From Rostratula benghalensis (taxonomy: Eukaryota; Chordata; Aves; Charadriiformes; Rostratulidae), in NCBI GenBank assembly GCA_013399305.1, contig VXAI01000039.1, positions 5,708,196 through 5,772,195 on the forward strand: DNA of 64,000 nucleotides, read 5' to 3'. Under the pieces are notes generated by a model. It was not told where the DNA came from and searched no databases. It saw only the letters and a list, made by a program, of their open reading frames with translations. The translations under genes and the position numbers were made by a program. This document shows, piece after piece, positions 13,802 to 26,821 of this stretch; the first letter of the stretch is position 1; the number at the start of each line of letters is the position of its first letter.

Positions 13802-14310
13802 TGTTACGTATGTGTTTCCTAATTCTACCTAAATTTAATTAAAGTCGTGGCAACCTTAACTACTTTCTCTTCAGTTTGCTTTCTGTCAACTTTACTCCTC
13901 TGTAGTTCTGTGCTGCTGCCTGATGGTTATCTTTGTATTCTAGCTGATAAAAACATTCAGTAAAAACAACCCACTTGAACATTAAATAAATGATGCAGGA
14001 GTAAAAAAAAATAACACTATAATAATATGAAACTCTCATCATCTTCATCTCATCAGGAAATGTTCCCTCAGGCTCACAGTTACTACAACTGCTAGCACTT
14101 GTGCAGGGTAACTATGTAAAGACAATTGTGGTTTAGGTCCCAGTTCCAAAGAAAATTCTTCACAGCCACAAGCGTATGAAGTGGTGCATAATGCTAAAAA
14201 ATACCAGGTGAGGACCTCATCCGCCTGCTTGTTTCTTTCAGCCATCTCAGTAGCACTGGCTACAAGCAGCAGCAGCCCATTCCTTCTGCAATCAGACTTA
14301 ATCTCCAACA

Positions 14311-14412
14311 GAATTCCTTGCATGGTGCTCTGCTTGTTCTGAAATCCCTGCATGGCGCTCTGCCCTGTATGTGTAGAAGTCCCTGCATGGCACTCTGCTC
14401 TGCCTGTGCAGA
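14311..14412. repeat. Short minisatellite, three copies of a 30-35 bp unit
   Basis: Three imperfect tandem units lie at about 14311-14341, 14343-14377 and 14378-14412. Each contains the core CCYTGCATGGYRCTCTGC followed by a more variable TG-rich segment. The last two units are each 35 bp; the first is shorter. On the minus strand the units give a degenerate repeated peptide-like pattern, but there is no ATG start and no known family, so I treat this as non-coding tandem repeat sequence. Confidence 0.8.
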
Positions 14413-15339
14413 ACTCTGACAAGTCACTGAAGCAGTAGAAGAGTCCTCTGTGAAGCAGAGCATTCTACCAAGCTAACAAAAGGTCAAATGCTGCTGAAAT
14501 GCAAGGCATTTCATTTGCCCCCACTTCCCAGTTCAGTTCAATTACCAACAACAGCAGTTCTATAACGTAACATAATACAGTATTATTAAGTCAGAGATTC
14601 ACAATTACACCTTGTTGTAGCCTGGAGGAAGGCCTGACATTCAGCCGTCAATATCAAAGGAAAGAGTCCACAACTTTCACGGGCAGATGCACATCACATT
14701 GACCTTGGAGGTAGAGATAGGGATGATCCCTTTCAGAAAGGTGCTGCTTCACAAGTTCACAATGTTACAGTGTTAAATTGTTTATCAAGTAACAGGGTAT
14801 CATAGTCCTTCTGTTACACAGGCATCCAGGCACCAAAAGAACACAAAGCAACATGAGGCTATGCTTTTAAATCCTCTTTAATACCTACTTTGCTCTCTAC
14901 TTCCCAGAATGACCTTACATAGCCCTTCTTCCCCCAGAGAGATTCAATTAGAGCTTTTCTTGTTCTCCAAAACTGTTATTTATATAGAGCATCTTCTGTA
15001 ATGTCTTTTGATACCTTTTTATAACACTCAAGATTTCCAGAATAAAATATTTGCAAGTATTTAAACATTATTCTGACAGCAAGTTTTTAAGAAAAATAAG
15101 CCTCTAATTCTCATTTGAGAATAATCTTTTGTTTACAGAGCCCTTTTCACGGAAAATTGCACACCTCTTTCCCAAGTATTGCCCCTACACTGGTCTAAGC
15201 TCCCAACTTTGCTCTGTCTTTAATTGTCAGCTCCTCCATGCCATGCATCACCCCACTACCACTTATACTCAGATATCAAGAGAAAAAAAAAAAAACAACA
15301 AAAAATATTGCCGCTTGCCTTATCCAAGAGTCACTGAAG

Positions 15340-16090
15340 TCCGCAAAGAATAAACCCAAACGCCGGGTGCCTCTTCGAGAGTCGCAAAGAGAGGAACAGT
15401 TCTCCGTCTAACAAAGCCAAAAGCGGACCCACCGCGATCCCGGCGAGGGATCTCCCGCCAGCTCGGAGAAAACTCGTCGCAGCTCCCGGCACCGCGCTTC
15501 GCGNNNNNNNNNNNNNNNNNNNNNNNNNNNNNNNNNNNNNNNNNNNNNNNNNNNNNNNNNNNNNNNNNNNNNNNNNNNNNNNNNNNNNNNNNNNNNNNNN
15601 NNNNNNNNNNNNNNNNNNNNNNNNNNNNNNNNNNNNNNNNNNNNNNNNNNNNNNNNNNNNNNNNNNNNNNNNNNNNNNNNNNNNNNNNNNNNNNNNNNNN
15701 NNNNNNNNNNNNNNNNNNNNNNNNNNNNNNNNNNNNNNNNNNNNNNNNNNNNNNNNNNNNNNNNNNNNNNNNNNNNNNNNNNNNNNNNNNNNNNNNNNNN
15801 NNNNNNNNNNNNNNNNNNNNNNNNNNNNNNNNNNNNNNNNNNNNNNNNNNNNNNNNNNNNNNNNNNNNNNNNNNNNNNNNNNNNNNNNNNNNNNNNNNNN
15901 NNNNNNNNNNNNNNNNNNNNNNNNNNNNNNNNNNNNNNNNNNNNNNNNNNNNNNNNNNNNNNNNNNNNAAACCGACGTCCTCTGCCCGAGGGGCTGGGCT
16001 GCACCCAGGACACTTTGGGCAGATCGCACCATCCGAAAGAGCAGCCACTGCTCTGAAATAACCATTACTTCCCAACCGGAGGGCAGTGGA
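15340..16090. promoter_or_regulatory. CpG island, probable promoter, core missing in a gap
   Basis: The left flank (about 15340-15503) contains around 20 CpG dinucleotides in about 165 bases and is strongly GC-rich. The right flank (15969-16080) contains about six more, including a GACGTC element. The sequence outside is CpG-depleted, so this contrast marks a CpG island. In birds such islands usually hold the promoter and first exon of a gene. The middle is replaced by 465 unknown bases, so the transcription start, the first exon and the direction cannot be read. Both flanks are open on the minus strand in more than one frame, which is expected for GC-rich sequence and is not evidence of coding. 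I cannot name the gene. Confidence 0.75.
15504..15968. other. Assembly gap, 465 N
   Basis: This is a run of 465 unknown bases inside the CpG island. GC-rich promoter cores commonly drop out of bird short-read assemblies, and the sequence becomes steadily more GC-rich right up to the gap edge (GCGCTTCGCG). The stated length may be an estimate. Confidence 0.98.
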
Positions 16091-17552
16091 TTATTGTGCT
16101 CCTATTTTCAAAGCAGGGTGGATGTTATGCAATATTTATAAGCTTTAATATATCAAGCGGCTATCTGAAGGCTCAAGTATGCTGGAGGCTTTGCACAGCC
16201 TGTGTCAGTGTCAGTAATCCCTGCCATCCGTATCAAGCTTTAGTGCCTGACTGTCAAGGTAGAGCTGGCTCACTGGTAACCCATGCTAAAAACATTGACG
16301 TGTTACTGGGAATCATTTTTAGCCATGAAACATAAGGAAAAAAATCACCTTGAGATAAGACAATTAATTACATCATCTGTTTATGAGAAAGAGAACAGGT
16401 ATCTTTGAATGAACAGAAGAAAACAAAACAAAAATCCCAGTAGCTAATGGCTTAAAAATTAGAAATACATTTAAGGAAGTGATGCAAAGAAACAATAGTT
16501 TGAAGTCTCACTTGAGTCTGCTTTATTGTGAGATAACAGGTTAGTTACCTAATTTATTACTTTTAAATTAATTTACCATCCATTTCACCACTTGTAAAGA
16601 GCAGCTACTTAATCTTCAATGTGAAATCATTATGAAAATTAAGTATCTACTCTTCATCGCATTATAGGTTATCTGCTTCTGGCCTTTTGGGAAAACGTGT
16701 TACAGATTAAAGTATTAAACAGTCTTTAAATCATCCACAGCTAGGGGAAGACAGACAGAGGTCAGCTGTTCTGATGTACAGTCGTGTGCTAGGTTAATTA
16801 CACTTTTGTCTACACTTGGAATCAGCTTGTAGTGAGAAACAAAACTAGGTAAATACCATACTTAAAGAACTGAGCTAGTTAACATAGGAAACTGTAAACC
16901 AGGATAGGTTGGACTTCATTAGCTTACTGCTGTTTTTCTTAGTGGACTGCTAATTAGATCATGGCACTGCAAGAAGGAACATGATTAACTTTTACACAAA
17001 GTGTAGAATATAAAGCCAAATCAACCAAACTGTCATTGATCCAACCCTTTATAATTGCCACTTATCATAAAGTCAGCTTGGCTGGCATCGGGAGAACATT
17101 TTTGAACTGCTAATATTGTATTTCCTCCCTCTTTTTTTCCTCTTAAGCCTTCTCAGTTTTTTTTGCAAAGGACAGACAGAATAACATTGCACTACTTGAT
17201 GAAAATTTTTGGGGTGCAAAACTGATTTTGAGTCAACTTTGCTTCCTACTAGCATAGCTGCACTAGGAACTCTTTTGGGAGAAGGGTAAACCTAGAAATG
17301 ACTTGTTCCAGACTAAGTGGAAATTAAAATCTATTGGTGGCAAATGGGGACTTTGCTCATCCATTCTCCTTTGCCATTATGAGAGTATATGAAATAGACC
17401 ATCAATAACTACATAAAGATCTTACATAACCCAATTAATGAAGCAGTCAGGAAGTCTATTAAATTATGCAAGGTCTGACATACTATATTTACTGCTTGGC
17501 TTTGCAAATTGGTAGACAAAGAACCCCCAAAAAAGGCACACAGAATGATCTC

Positions 17553-17577
17553 AAAAAAAAAAAAAAAAAAAAAAAAA
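17553..17577 (+). repeat. Poly-A homopolymer, 25 nt
   Basis: This is an uninterrupted run of 25 A residues. No retrotransposon body is recognisable upstream, so it is recorded as a simple repeat. Confidence 0.9.
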
Positions 17578-20500
17578 GTCTTCAAATCTCTGTATCTAGT
17601 GAGGAGTTAAACTCTTAAATTCAAGTGTAATTAATGACAAAACAGTGTAACATTTTATGGTATCTTGGCATTCTTACATTTTTGATTGTCTATATCTGAT
17701 CACGCTCATCTTTCTTCTTTGGACACTAACTGGGACGTTCAGTTTGTAAAGCTCATATTTAATTAAAATTACTTTGATGTATTTGTAGCACATACTCTTT
17801 CTATTTTTTCCTCTAATTTAACTCTGTGTCAGACACCACAGGTAGCACTTAGAAAATTTTGCTTAATCTTATCCTGACAGCTTTCTGTCTTATACTCAAT
17901 GGGTATTGCTTATGAGATCCATTTTGTGTATTGTTTGTTCTACTTTCCCAATCAAAAAAAACAAACTAATTTTTTTTCTTCAGTATTTTTGTGAACTATG
18001 CATTACAGCATCACACTTTGCGGCCAAAACTCTTTCAACATTGCACTGGGATATCACTTTACTTGATATAGTGCAGGCCAATGTACACTACTTTAATGGA
18101 AAACTTATTCTTTCTTTAACAATTAGTTGAGAGAGACTGCTGATGCTTAGTAGGATGTTTCTGGTTTCCATAACCATGTAGATCTCATGTAGTATGCTAC
18201 GTGATTTTCAGAGTTTAGTATTCTTAAGAGCCCCATGTGCTTAGCTTCCTTGGTTTTAATTTTCTGCCTGATTTACTGTATTTGGAGCCTTTGCCCTTCT
18301 TATATTGGTCAGAGGAGAAGCCGTGCAGTCAGTACCAATGTTTTCTTGTAAAGGTGAGAAACAGAGGAAAACTTCAAAACTGTTTTATGCGTGTTAGGAC
18401 TATATGTATTAATAATAAAGATTCTGTATTTTGTATTTATGAGGTACTCTCTTAAATACAGGGAATACATAAATAAGCAGGAAACTTTAGGTAAGAAAAG
18501 GGAAGATGAAAGCCTTGATATTTTAAGGGAAAGTCAATGCAAATAAAACATGGTAAGGGTTGTTTAGCAACCCATTCAGTACTTGTCCAAATCATTTGCT
18601 CTCATACTTTACAACCTATCTATTACTCACTGAATTTAGAATAGTCACTTTCTTTGACTAACTTGGATCCCCTTTCCTACCAGAAATCATTCTAGAGAAA
18701 GGGTTGCTTACCTAGTAAGCAGCATTGCATGCAAAATGAATACAGAATTAGAGAGTATTAGTATTTCAGAAGTGGCTATTTTTCTTCTATTGGCTTTTCT
18801 ACTGCTAACACTCCTCAAGCTATTTAAAATCATCTTTTGTGCTTGGATTTTTTATTAGCAATCAGTAAGGAAAAAAATAAATAGGAAATTTCACAGACTT
18901 ACAGTGTTACTCACTCTGCAGATTATTCCAGTAACTTCTGTATGGCTTGGTACCACTCACCACCTGTAAATTCATCACCACCACTTTATTTTTCTGCATT
19001 ATATCTTTAAAGATGCAAAATGAGAAAAGTATTTCTAAGAATAGAATTATGAAGTTACTAAGAAATGCAGGATATTAAAATTTGATACTGCCAAGTATAA
19101 GTTAATTTGTTGTAACCGTCAGGTTAGCTGGAACAAAGTAGTAAACAAGACTAACGCCCTCCTCCCACATATTTTTTTCTTTGAATGAAGAATATGCAAC
19201 AATTTAAATACACTTATTTTTGTAGCTTAATAATAAACATAGTTTTAGGGAATGGGATAGTTACAAGCAGTAAGGAAACTGGACTTCAAAATATGCAGTC
19301 CAAAGTACTGCCCTTTGTAGGGTTTAATTTCCTCTTCTTTTTAACAGATTATTCCCCCTTTTTTTTTTTTTTTTTTTTAATTATTGGAAGACAGCTGCCC
19401 CTTCAGTGCAGCTGTTACTGGTGAAGATCATTGATTAGCTTGAAGTCAATGACAGCTAAAGATCTCTCAACCTGCTCTGACATGAGATGGCATGAATAAT
19501 TCTCCAAATCTCTCTCCCACACACACAGCATGAAGTTCGGATTCATACATCTTTCCCTCATCTTCCGTTGGTCTAATTCACTCAACGTCTGCTTAATGTT
19601 TTTAAGAAAGATGACAATGTATCCACTGTAAACTGTGCTGATTAAAAAGCACAATAAAGTGTCCTAAGACCAGGACTGATTATTTTATAGCAGCAAGGCA
19701 TGATAAGCACCAGAACGGCAGGCACTGGCAAATGGTACAGAAGAAAATTAGCTGGCTTGTAGCTTGGAGACAGGTTGTGCCAACCATCTGGCACAGGTGA
19801 TCTCCCAAATGCCAAAGGGATCATAAAGGCACATTAAGGTTTATCCCCTATCTCCTCAAAGCCAGTTCTCACAAAAGGACTCAACTCCTTAAATAAAAGG
19901 AATATGCAATAGTGTTCACACATAAAAAACTTAGCTTTGAAAGGCATCAAAATAACTTAAATGTATACCACAAAACAACAGGTGCAAAATCAGTGGGTGG
20001 TGGGTGGGCAAATCTCTGAGGTTAGATCTTTAGATTTCTGCAGCATTTCTAATCAAATAAAAGCTATATGTTCATTTCAGTGTGTATCAACTTTGCTATG
20101 ACTCTGAGAGTATGATGTTTCCCCCATTCTCATCTTGTGATTATGCAAATATAAAGTAATAACTGATTAAACAGTAAAGAGATAATATGCTACAGAATTA
20201 ATATCCACATTAAAATTTATTATTGAAAAATAACTGAGAAATGAGGATAAATATTTAATTTCTTATCATTCAGGCGTTTTTGACTTTGTTTGGGATCAAA
20301 TAATTTCATTATTCACTATCACTGAAATCTGAAAACATAATACTACTCGATAGCAGATAACACAGACTCTATTAAAAAAAAAAAGAAAAAGGAAATTCAC
20401 AAGAACACAGAGAGAAAGCTGAAGAGCCTTAATTTCAGTACTTAGTCATGATGTTTATGAGAGATCTCTTAGGGCATCTATTGGGCAATCTTAGTATTGC

Positions 20501-23500
20501 ACTCTGAAGAAAGGAGGCTGTAGAAAGGGTAAGAAAGAAGGAACAAGTCCTTCTTTTGTTAATAGTTTTAAACAAGAACAGTAATTCTAACTTTTTCTCT
20601 TTTCCGAGCTGTTCTGGCTCAATTGAATAGAGCATTTAAAATAAACAACCAAAAAAGAAAAGTGTTTTAGCACAAACCCTGAAAGCTTCACAGCTGAAAG
20701 TACTCACTGTTGGAAGTGAAAGTGCTAATAAATTACATCTCATAATTTAGCAGCTTGTTCAATCTTGAGTATTTAAATATGTATTAAGCTGGCCATATCA
20801 TACTGTCTTTACCTAGAAAACTGAAAATTTATTTTGCATGAAAAAGTTTACTAAATCCACAGCAAAATATTTAATTCATGAGGACTAAGTATTAATAAGA
20901 ATGGCTTTTTGGCTTTTTTTTTTTTTGACTAGGTTTGCTTATCTTGAAAAAAACAAGTAAAAGACTACTATCTTGCTTATGAATCTCTATGATAGCAATC
21001 CTGACAGCTTTACACGTTTGCCATTATTTATTTCTTTCCTCTAACATGGAATATTCTCTGTTCTGTACCTCGTTTCTTCAAATTTGCACACAGAGGTTAT
21101 TTCTTTCATAGCTAGAAGTTTTAGCTAGTTTGTTAAAGAACAGGAAATAATTTTTTAACTTATTTTACAGAAAAGACAGCTATTGAAATTTTAGTGATAA
21201 AGTAGCAAGCACTCTATATCAGCCTCGTTAAGCTGGATTTATTTTTAAGCAGAGCTTCTATCTTCCCTTAGATATTTTTGTGCTTTCCAAGAGCAGGTCA
21301 TCTGCAAGGTCTAAGTAAATCTATCTGATACCTTGTTAAAATTACACCAACAACAAACACTCAATGAGAGCGCATCTAATCCAAAACTGAGGCACGCTGG
21401 GAGATTGTTAATAGCCACCATCTCTGCCGTTTATCACCTTCCCCCCACCAATAAAAATCCACTTGAGCAGCAATGGAGAAGTTGGATCAACAAGATATTA
21501 AAACATCCTTTTGTACAGTCACAGAAAACTGCAACCAAAAATATCATCCTTTTGTTTATGTTCTGCATTGTTATAGGAATGAATCTTCACAGAAGTTTTA
21601 AAAAGCCACTCAGATTTCTGTGGCACTGTTTGAACACCAGATGTGCTCAAGTACCCCATCCAGTCTGTAAACGTCCATGAACTGTCTGACCATTGCAGAA
21701 CTAAAGAGCCATTTCTCCTGCAATTGTGTCATGAAGACAAAATGGAATTGCTCACTTTCATTTGGGTTTTGAGAGGGAATAAGCCAATCTAAATGGTGAT
21801 TGCATGTCTGGAACACAACTCTAAATTGGTATACACTAATGTGTAGCCTAATTCACTTCCAGATATATATATCATCATATACTTGATTCCATCCCAAGTT
21901 TTACCAAGAACATGAAGGAACCTGTTCTTCAAAGAAAGCACTTACTTACTTTGAAGCAAGTAAGCCTGTGAACAACAGTATCTGTACAGGGTAAGAGACA
22001 TTTCTTGCAGTTCTAGAGAACAAGAGGAGAATATATAATGTTCATAGGCATATCTTACCCTGTCTCTCCTTGAGAGCAATCAGTCCATCCCAGAACACCA
22101 CAAGGAATATTAAATAGGGCAAGTATTCTGCGTTATTATTTTTGTGACTTTGATATTGCAGAATTTTCCAGTTCTTTAGGAGAAAAATTTAATCTAAGAT
22201 TCATAAGTATATTGCAACAACTAGATGTGGTAAAGAATGCAGTGCATTTTTCAGTTGAGAGACACTGTCATTGTCTTTTTTTATCAGTTAGTCCACAGTA
22301 CTACTCAGCCAGAATCCTTTTTTGTTTTTCTGGACAATATTGTAACAATCTGAGTAAATCATAAAATGAAAAACAGAACCAAAAAAAAAACCCCAAACAA
22401 CTAAGAAGTTCAAGGAATATGGAATTTTCATCCCTTCCATCCTAATCGCTCCTTTTCCCTTTACAAACAGATTTCAATAATTTTGCCACTGGTACCATAC
22501 AGAGGAATGAGATAATGCAAAAGGACTAGCATGCCAGTTTCCTGTTGGCAAATCCTAATGCAAAAAGCTACATGTTTGTACTTACCTATATTGTGGTCCC
22601 TGGGACAAAATTAAAGCTCTAGTCTTATAACCTTCACCCATTTTATTTCATTTTCCTTCCTTTGTCCTAGATCACTCTATAAACTCTGACATTCACAAGA
22701 AACCACCTTACTTCCCTCAGTAACAGGTGTGGTGTTAAGAGGCACACATTTCTTAAATAATATGAGGGATGAGAAAGGGTTACTTGAAACTCTTCAGAAC
22801 TTGAACATCTTAATGAACCCATTTGAGGATTCAGCTAGTTCTTCTCCAAAACTTAGCTAATTTAAAATTACAGACTTAATTACATATGACATACTATTCA
22901 ATTAAATGTAAAACCAGTATAATAATATTTGAAAGTTGAGATTTGTCAAAAATATGAGATTTTCTCCAAGTGCTTTACTCAAACAGGGGAAACAGACAGT
23001 ACATTACAGCTTGTTAAATATTCTGTTAAAAGATCTCTTTTTTTGCAGTGTATTCTATCCTCCCATAGCTTTTATTGGAGTCAGAAGCAGGCTGATCTTG
23101 AGAAAGATCTTGTTCTTCATTCTTTCTGAATTTATACGCTTTTTTTTTTGTAAAAGGATTACCCAGTCTCATATGAATATAATGCAATTTCGAAGAAAAA
23201 TGCCATGGAAAAAAAGAATAATCATACTTTTTTTCCAAAAGGAGTCACAAATCAGTAGTTGTAATTCACTACAAATGAGTTTTATGTGTTTATCCTTAAC
23301 ATGTCCGAGTACCTTACTAGTATTCACAAATAGAGGGCACACTACTCCTGTATTCTTTCACAAGGAAAGAAAACAATGATGCCCTCTTTTTGCTTAAATG
23401 GGAAAAAGAATGCTGAGAGGCTAAGCTGTGTAAGCAGTCACAAAAGAAATCTGGGGCACTGCTGGGAACAGAAGTTTCCCATTTCTTATTCATTTTTAAT

Positions 23501-24453
23501 CACATGATAATCTGGCTTTATAAATCAACATGTGAATTTAAAAGCAGTGATTACAAATCATCAGTAGTGGTGATCTAATATTTTAGTTTAATAGAAGGTG
23601 ACACAACTGAACTTCAAAGAGCGTTCAGAACAATCACAGCATGCACTTCTTTTAACATAAATGGTACTGCTTGCCTGATAGAATCCAATACTATTGATTC
23701 AGTAAAAATATTCACTGTAAAATATGCCTGCTGTGCTCACTGTGCTACAGAATATACATACACTGTATTCTTTCACTAAAAAAAGTCAAAAAAACCCCAT
23801 ATAGTACAGTTACACTTTCAACATTTAAGAGAAAAGGAACAAAGTACATTCTACATTTCTATATGTGCATCTCTGCTAAATAATTTACTTGTTTTCAGTC
23901 AGAAAATCAACATCTGAAATTTCAGGATTTACAGATTTAGACAGTTCATAGCACACAATATAAATTAAACCGTATTTGTAAGTCCAGATGCTTAAGATAT
24001 TAAGTGATATTCATATAAAATGATATTAGAAAGTTTTAACAACAGACTATGATGTTCCCAAGTGTGACACAAGGTTTGTAATGCAGATGCAATATGCATA
24101 CTTAATTCGCACTTTTCCGTGAATGTATATATTCTAGCATAATATCTTTTCACACAGACTAGGACTGGTCTTCCCCAGCAGTTCTCTATTCAGTCAACAG
24201 TTAAGAGTGAGAAAATGTCTGCTTTCAAAAACTCTTTTTTTCAGGCACATGTAATTGCGAATCACCTACGAGTGGCAGAAGACAAGTTTCAAGGCAGCAA
24301 TCAAGTGGATAAGCCTAGAAACCCTCTCCTTACTCCACCTGCAATTGTGCTGTCCCATTCATAACATGAATTCAGTCTTTTGCAACTGGTAAAATGTTTC
24401 CTATAGGAAGTGTTTTACTCGTGTTTCGCCTGGGTTGGTGTTTTTAGTGTGGG

Positions 24454-24501
24454 TTTTTTTTTCTTTTCTTCTTTTTTTCCTTTTTTTTTTTTTTTTCCTC
24501 C
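24454..24501 (+). repeat. Pyrimidine tract with a T16 run
   Basis: This is 48 bases of only C and T, including 16 consecutive T at 24481-24496. It could form triplex DNA or act as a polypyrimidine tract, but no splice acceptor follows closely. It lies about 90 bases after the exon-like open frame ending at 24364. Confidence 0.85.
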
Positions 24502-26821
24502 TGGAAAGTACTTGGCAAGATTTCATTCAAAATGGAAGAAGGAGAAAGTTTGAAGGATGAATCATTAATGGTTCTATCCAAAGGACAGGAAACTAAACAA
24601 AAACTGTTACTCTGGAAGAAATAAGGAACTGAGGAAACTCAGTTTCAGCATCTATTTGAAAATAATAACATGTGAGCCATGTTAGAATGCCTACATCTCC
24701 TATTACAGAACAGAATAAACCCAATGTAATTTGGTAATCTTCATAATCATCTCTTAAAAATTGCCTGAAGATGAAGATTTATTCACCTAATAAATTTTCA
24801 CATAAGTTTGAATAATGAATATATTTGGGAACCAGTGATTTGGCAAATAAAGGAATAGAAAAAGTTATGAGTTATTCATATGATATTTGCTCAGCTCAAA
24901 AAATAAAGGAAAAAAAAACCCAACAAAACCACAGGATATTAGTTCAAATGCATTCCAGTACTTACACATTACTTAGAGGCTTTACCAGACATAATGGAGC
25001 TTGCAGTGGCATCAGCAATAATATGACTAGACAGTGGATAATTACCCAAAGCCCTTCAAAATAATATCATGTTATGCTCAAAGCTATGCTAGATGCAAAG
25101 ACCTATTAGGAGAATTGCTTACACCAACCATAAAAGCATAGCAAAATTCATTCTCTTATCTTTTCACAAAGGACCATGTTGTATTCTAAGACTCTGTGGA
25201 TATAAAAAAAATTAGGAAGTATTAGTAAGTTCTTATCTATCCCAGCTGTGGCTGCTAACCCCATCCATGCAATGTGGAGATACCACAAAATCTTGTTTCA
25301 CACTGAGTCAGGTACAGGTGCCAGTCTAATTGTAGTAGAAAGCAGATTAAGATAATGTACAAACTATCTATAGTGCAGATTTATTTAGCGTAAACATTCT
25401 TTGAAACACAGTTTTAAAATAAAACATAGTATTAATCAGTGATAAGGTCTCATGCTCTTCCTCTTTTCTAAATTTGGTGGTACAGTGAGTAGCCTCACTT
25501 TAAACCAAAATATGCAAAACCAGAGCCAAGTTTCATCATGCTGTGAATACACTAAAGCATTCCAACAGCAAGAGAGGAAAAAGCAGAGTTAAACAAACAG
25601 TTCAGGAAATGTGAAACTGATATAACTTATGTCTATTTTCAAACATTAAATACAGTATTATAGCAAGCACTTTGATTTGCTGCCTGTGGATCCATTTAAC
25701 TAAGTAAGCAGCTGGTCCAGTGGATCTTTTTGACTCTGTATGAAACAGTGCGTGACTGAGTATTAAATAGTGTGATGGTTTCAAAATTAAATTCTGGCTG
25801 GAAAAGGATGAAAAATTGTGTTGTCATATAAACAAAGTAGCAAAATTATTTAGATTATTTAGACATATTTTGCTGCATAGGCCTTATTTCTATCCATTTC
25901 TGTGAAGTACTTGCCAAGTTCACTTTCATCAAAAACTGACATATCATGTTAGAATGCAGAAATGCTGTTTCAATCCTAAAAGCAATGACTCCTCAATAAA
26001 CCCCCCGAATCAATGTATAGCCACCCTGCTTAGAATTCTATTCTGGCTTTCTAGCCTTGCTTTCAAATCCCTCATTCATTATATATCTGCAACAATTAAT
26101 TGATTGTAATTGAACCCTAAATAAGGTCACCATACAACTTGCTCTGATTTGTTATACATATGTATGTGCAATAGTTTTTTTTAAGACAGTAATAACCACT
26201 CTGCAGAGAGTATACTGTGTATGGGTCAATACATAGAGCTCCCTTTGGACAGACAAATTTTTGTGGAGTATTAGGAAAACTGTCCTAAGACATTCTTCAG
26301 TTTATACTGATTCTTTCTGTGTGTTGCTTTTGAAAGAATTAAGTAAAATTCCTACCGATCCAAGCTGCAATTTTTTTTTTTTCCCCCGATTCATCAAGTG
26401 GTCCAGGCCAGAAGGGACCTTTAGGGTCATCTAGTCCAACCACCCCCCAGTAAGCGGGCACACCCCCAACTAGACCAGGTTGCCAAGGGCTTCGTTGAGG
26501 CTTGAATATCTCCAGGGAAGGGGCCTCAACCACCTCCCTGGGCAACCAGTTCCAGTGTTCCACCACCCTCATAGTAAAGAACATATTCGTAATAGCCAAT
26601 CTAAATCTGCTCTTCTGCAGCTTGAAGCCATTGCCCCTTGTCCTATCACTGTAGGCCTTTGTAAACAGACTCTCCCCATCCTTCTTGTAGGCCCCCTTTC
26701 CGGTACTGGAAGGTTGCTTTTATGTCTCCCCAGAACCTCCTCCTCTCCAGGCTGAACAGCCCCAGCTCCCTCAGCCTGTCCTCACAGCAAAGGTGCTCCA
26801 ACCCCCTGATCATCTTTCTGG

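Larger units (their letters stand above)
10178..15339. other. Non-coding AT-rich unique sequence
   Basis: No recognisable gene is seen. Immediately after the CR1 3' end a 12-base unit (ATTGTTTATAAT) is repeated twice. The rest is AT-rich unique sequence, apart from the G-rich motif at 13.78 kb and the minisatellite at 14.3 kb, which are listed separately. GC content and CpG frequency rise only on approaching the CpG island at the right edge. Confidence 0.65.
16091..26387. other. Non-coding AT-rich unique sequence
   Basis: No recognisable gene or interspersed repeat is seen in about 10.3 kb. Simple repeats include an A-run at 17553-17577, a T-run at 19359-19378 and a 48-base pyrimidine tract at 24454-24501. 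The longest ATG-started open frame outside CR1 (22954-23379, 141 codons) and an exon-like segment at 24245-24364 lie here. Neither resembles a protein family I recognise. If the CpG island drives a gene to the right, this stretch would be intronic, but nothing in the sequence proves that. Confidence 0.65.

Noticed and set aside
14045..14422. 125-codon minus-strand open frame over the minisatellite
   Set aside because: It begins at TTG, and part of its length comes from the tandem repeat. There is no known family or splice context.
15320..16075. Long minus-strand open frames (200-250 codons) across the CpG island
   Set aside because: Most of each frame is unknown sequence from the 465-base gap. 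The readable ends are short and open in more than one frame, as expected in GC-rich DNA.
19642..19824. 60-codon minus-strand frame with proline-rich and hydrophobic parts
   Set aside because: There is no homology I recognise and no supporting splice or promoter signal. The small inverted repeat TGCCA/TGGCA nearby is too short to mean anything.
21333..21680. 115-codon open frame on the plus strand with a hydrophobic segment
   Set aside because: It begins at TTG, has no ATG until about codon 76, and resembles no family; it is most likely a chance open frame.
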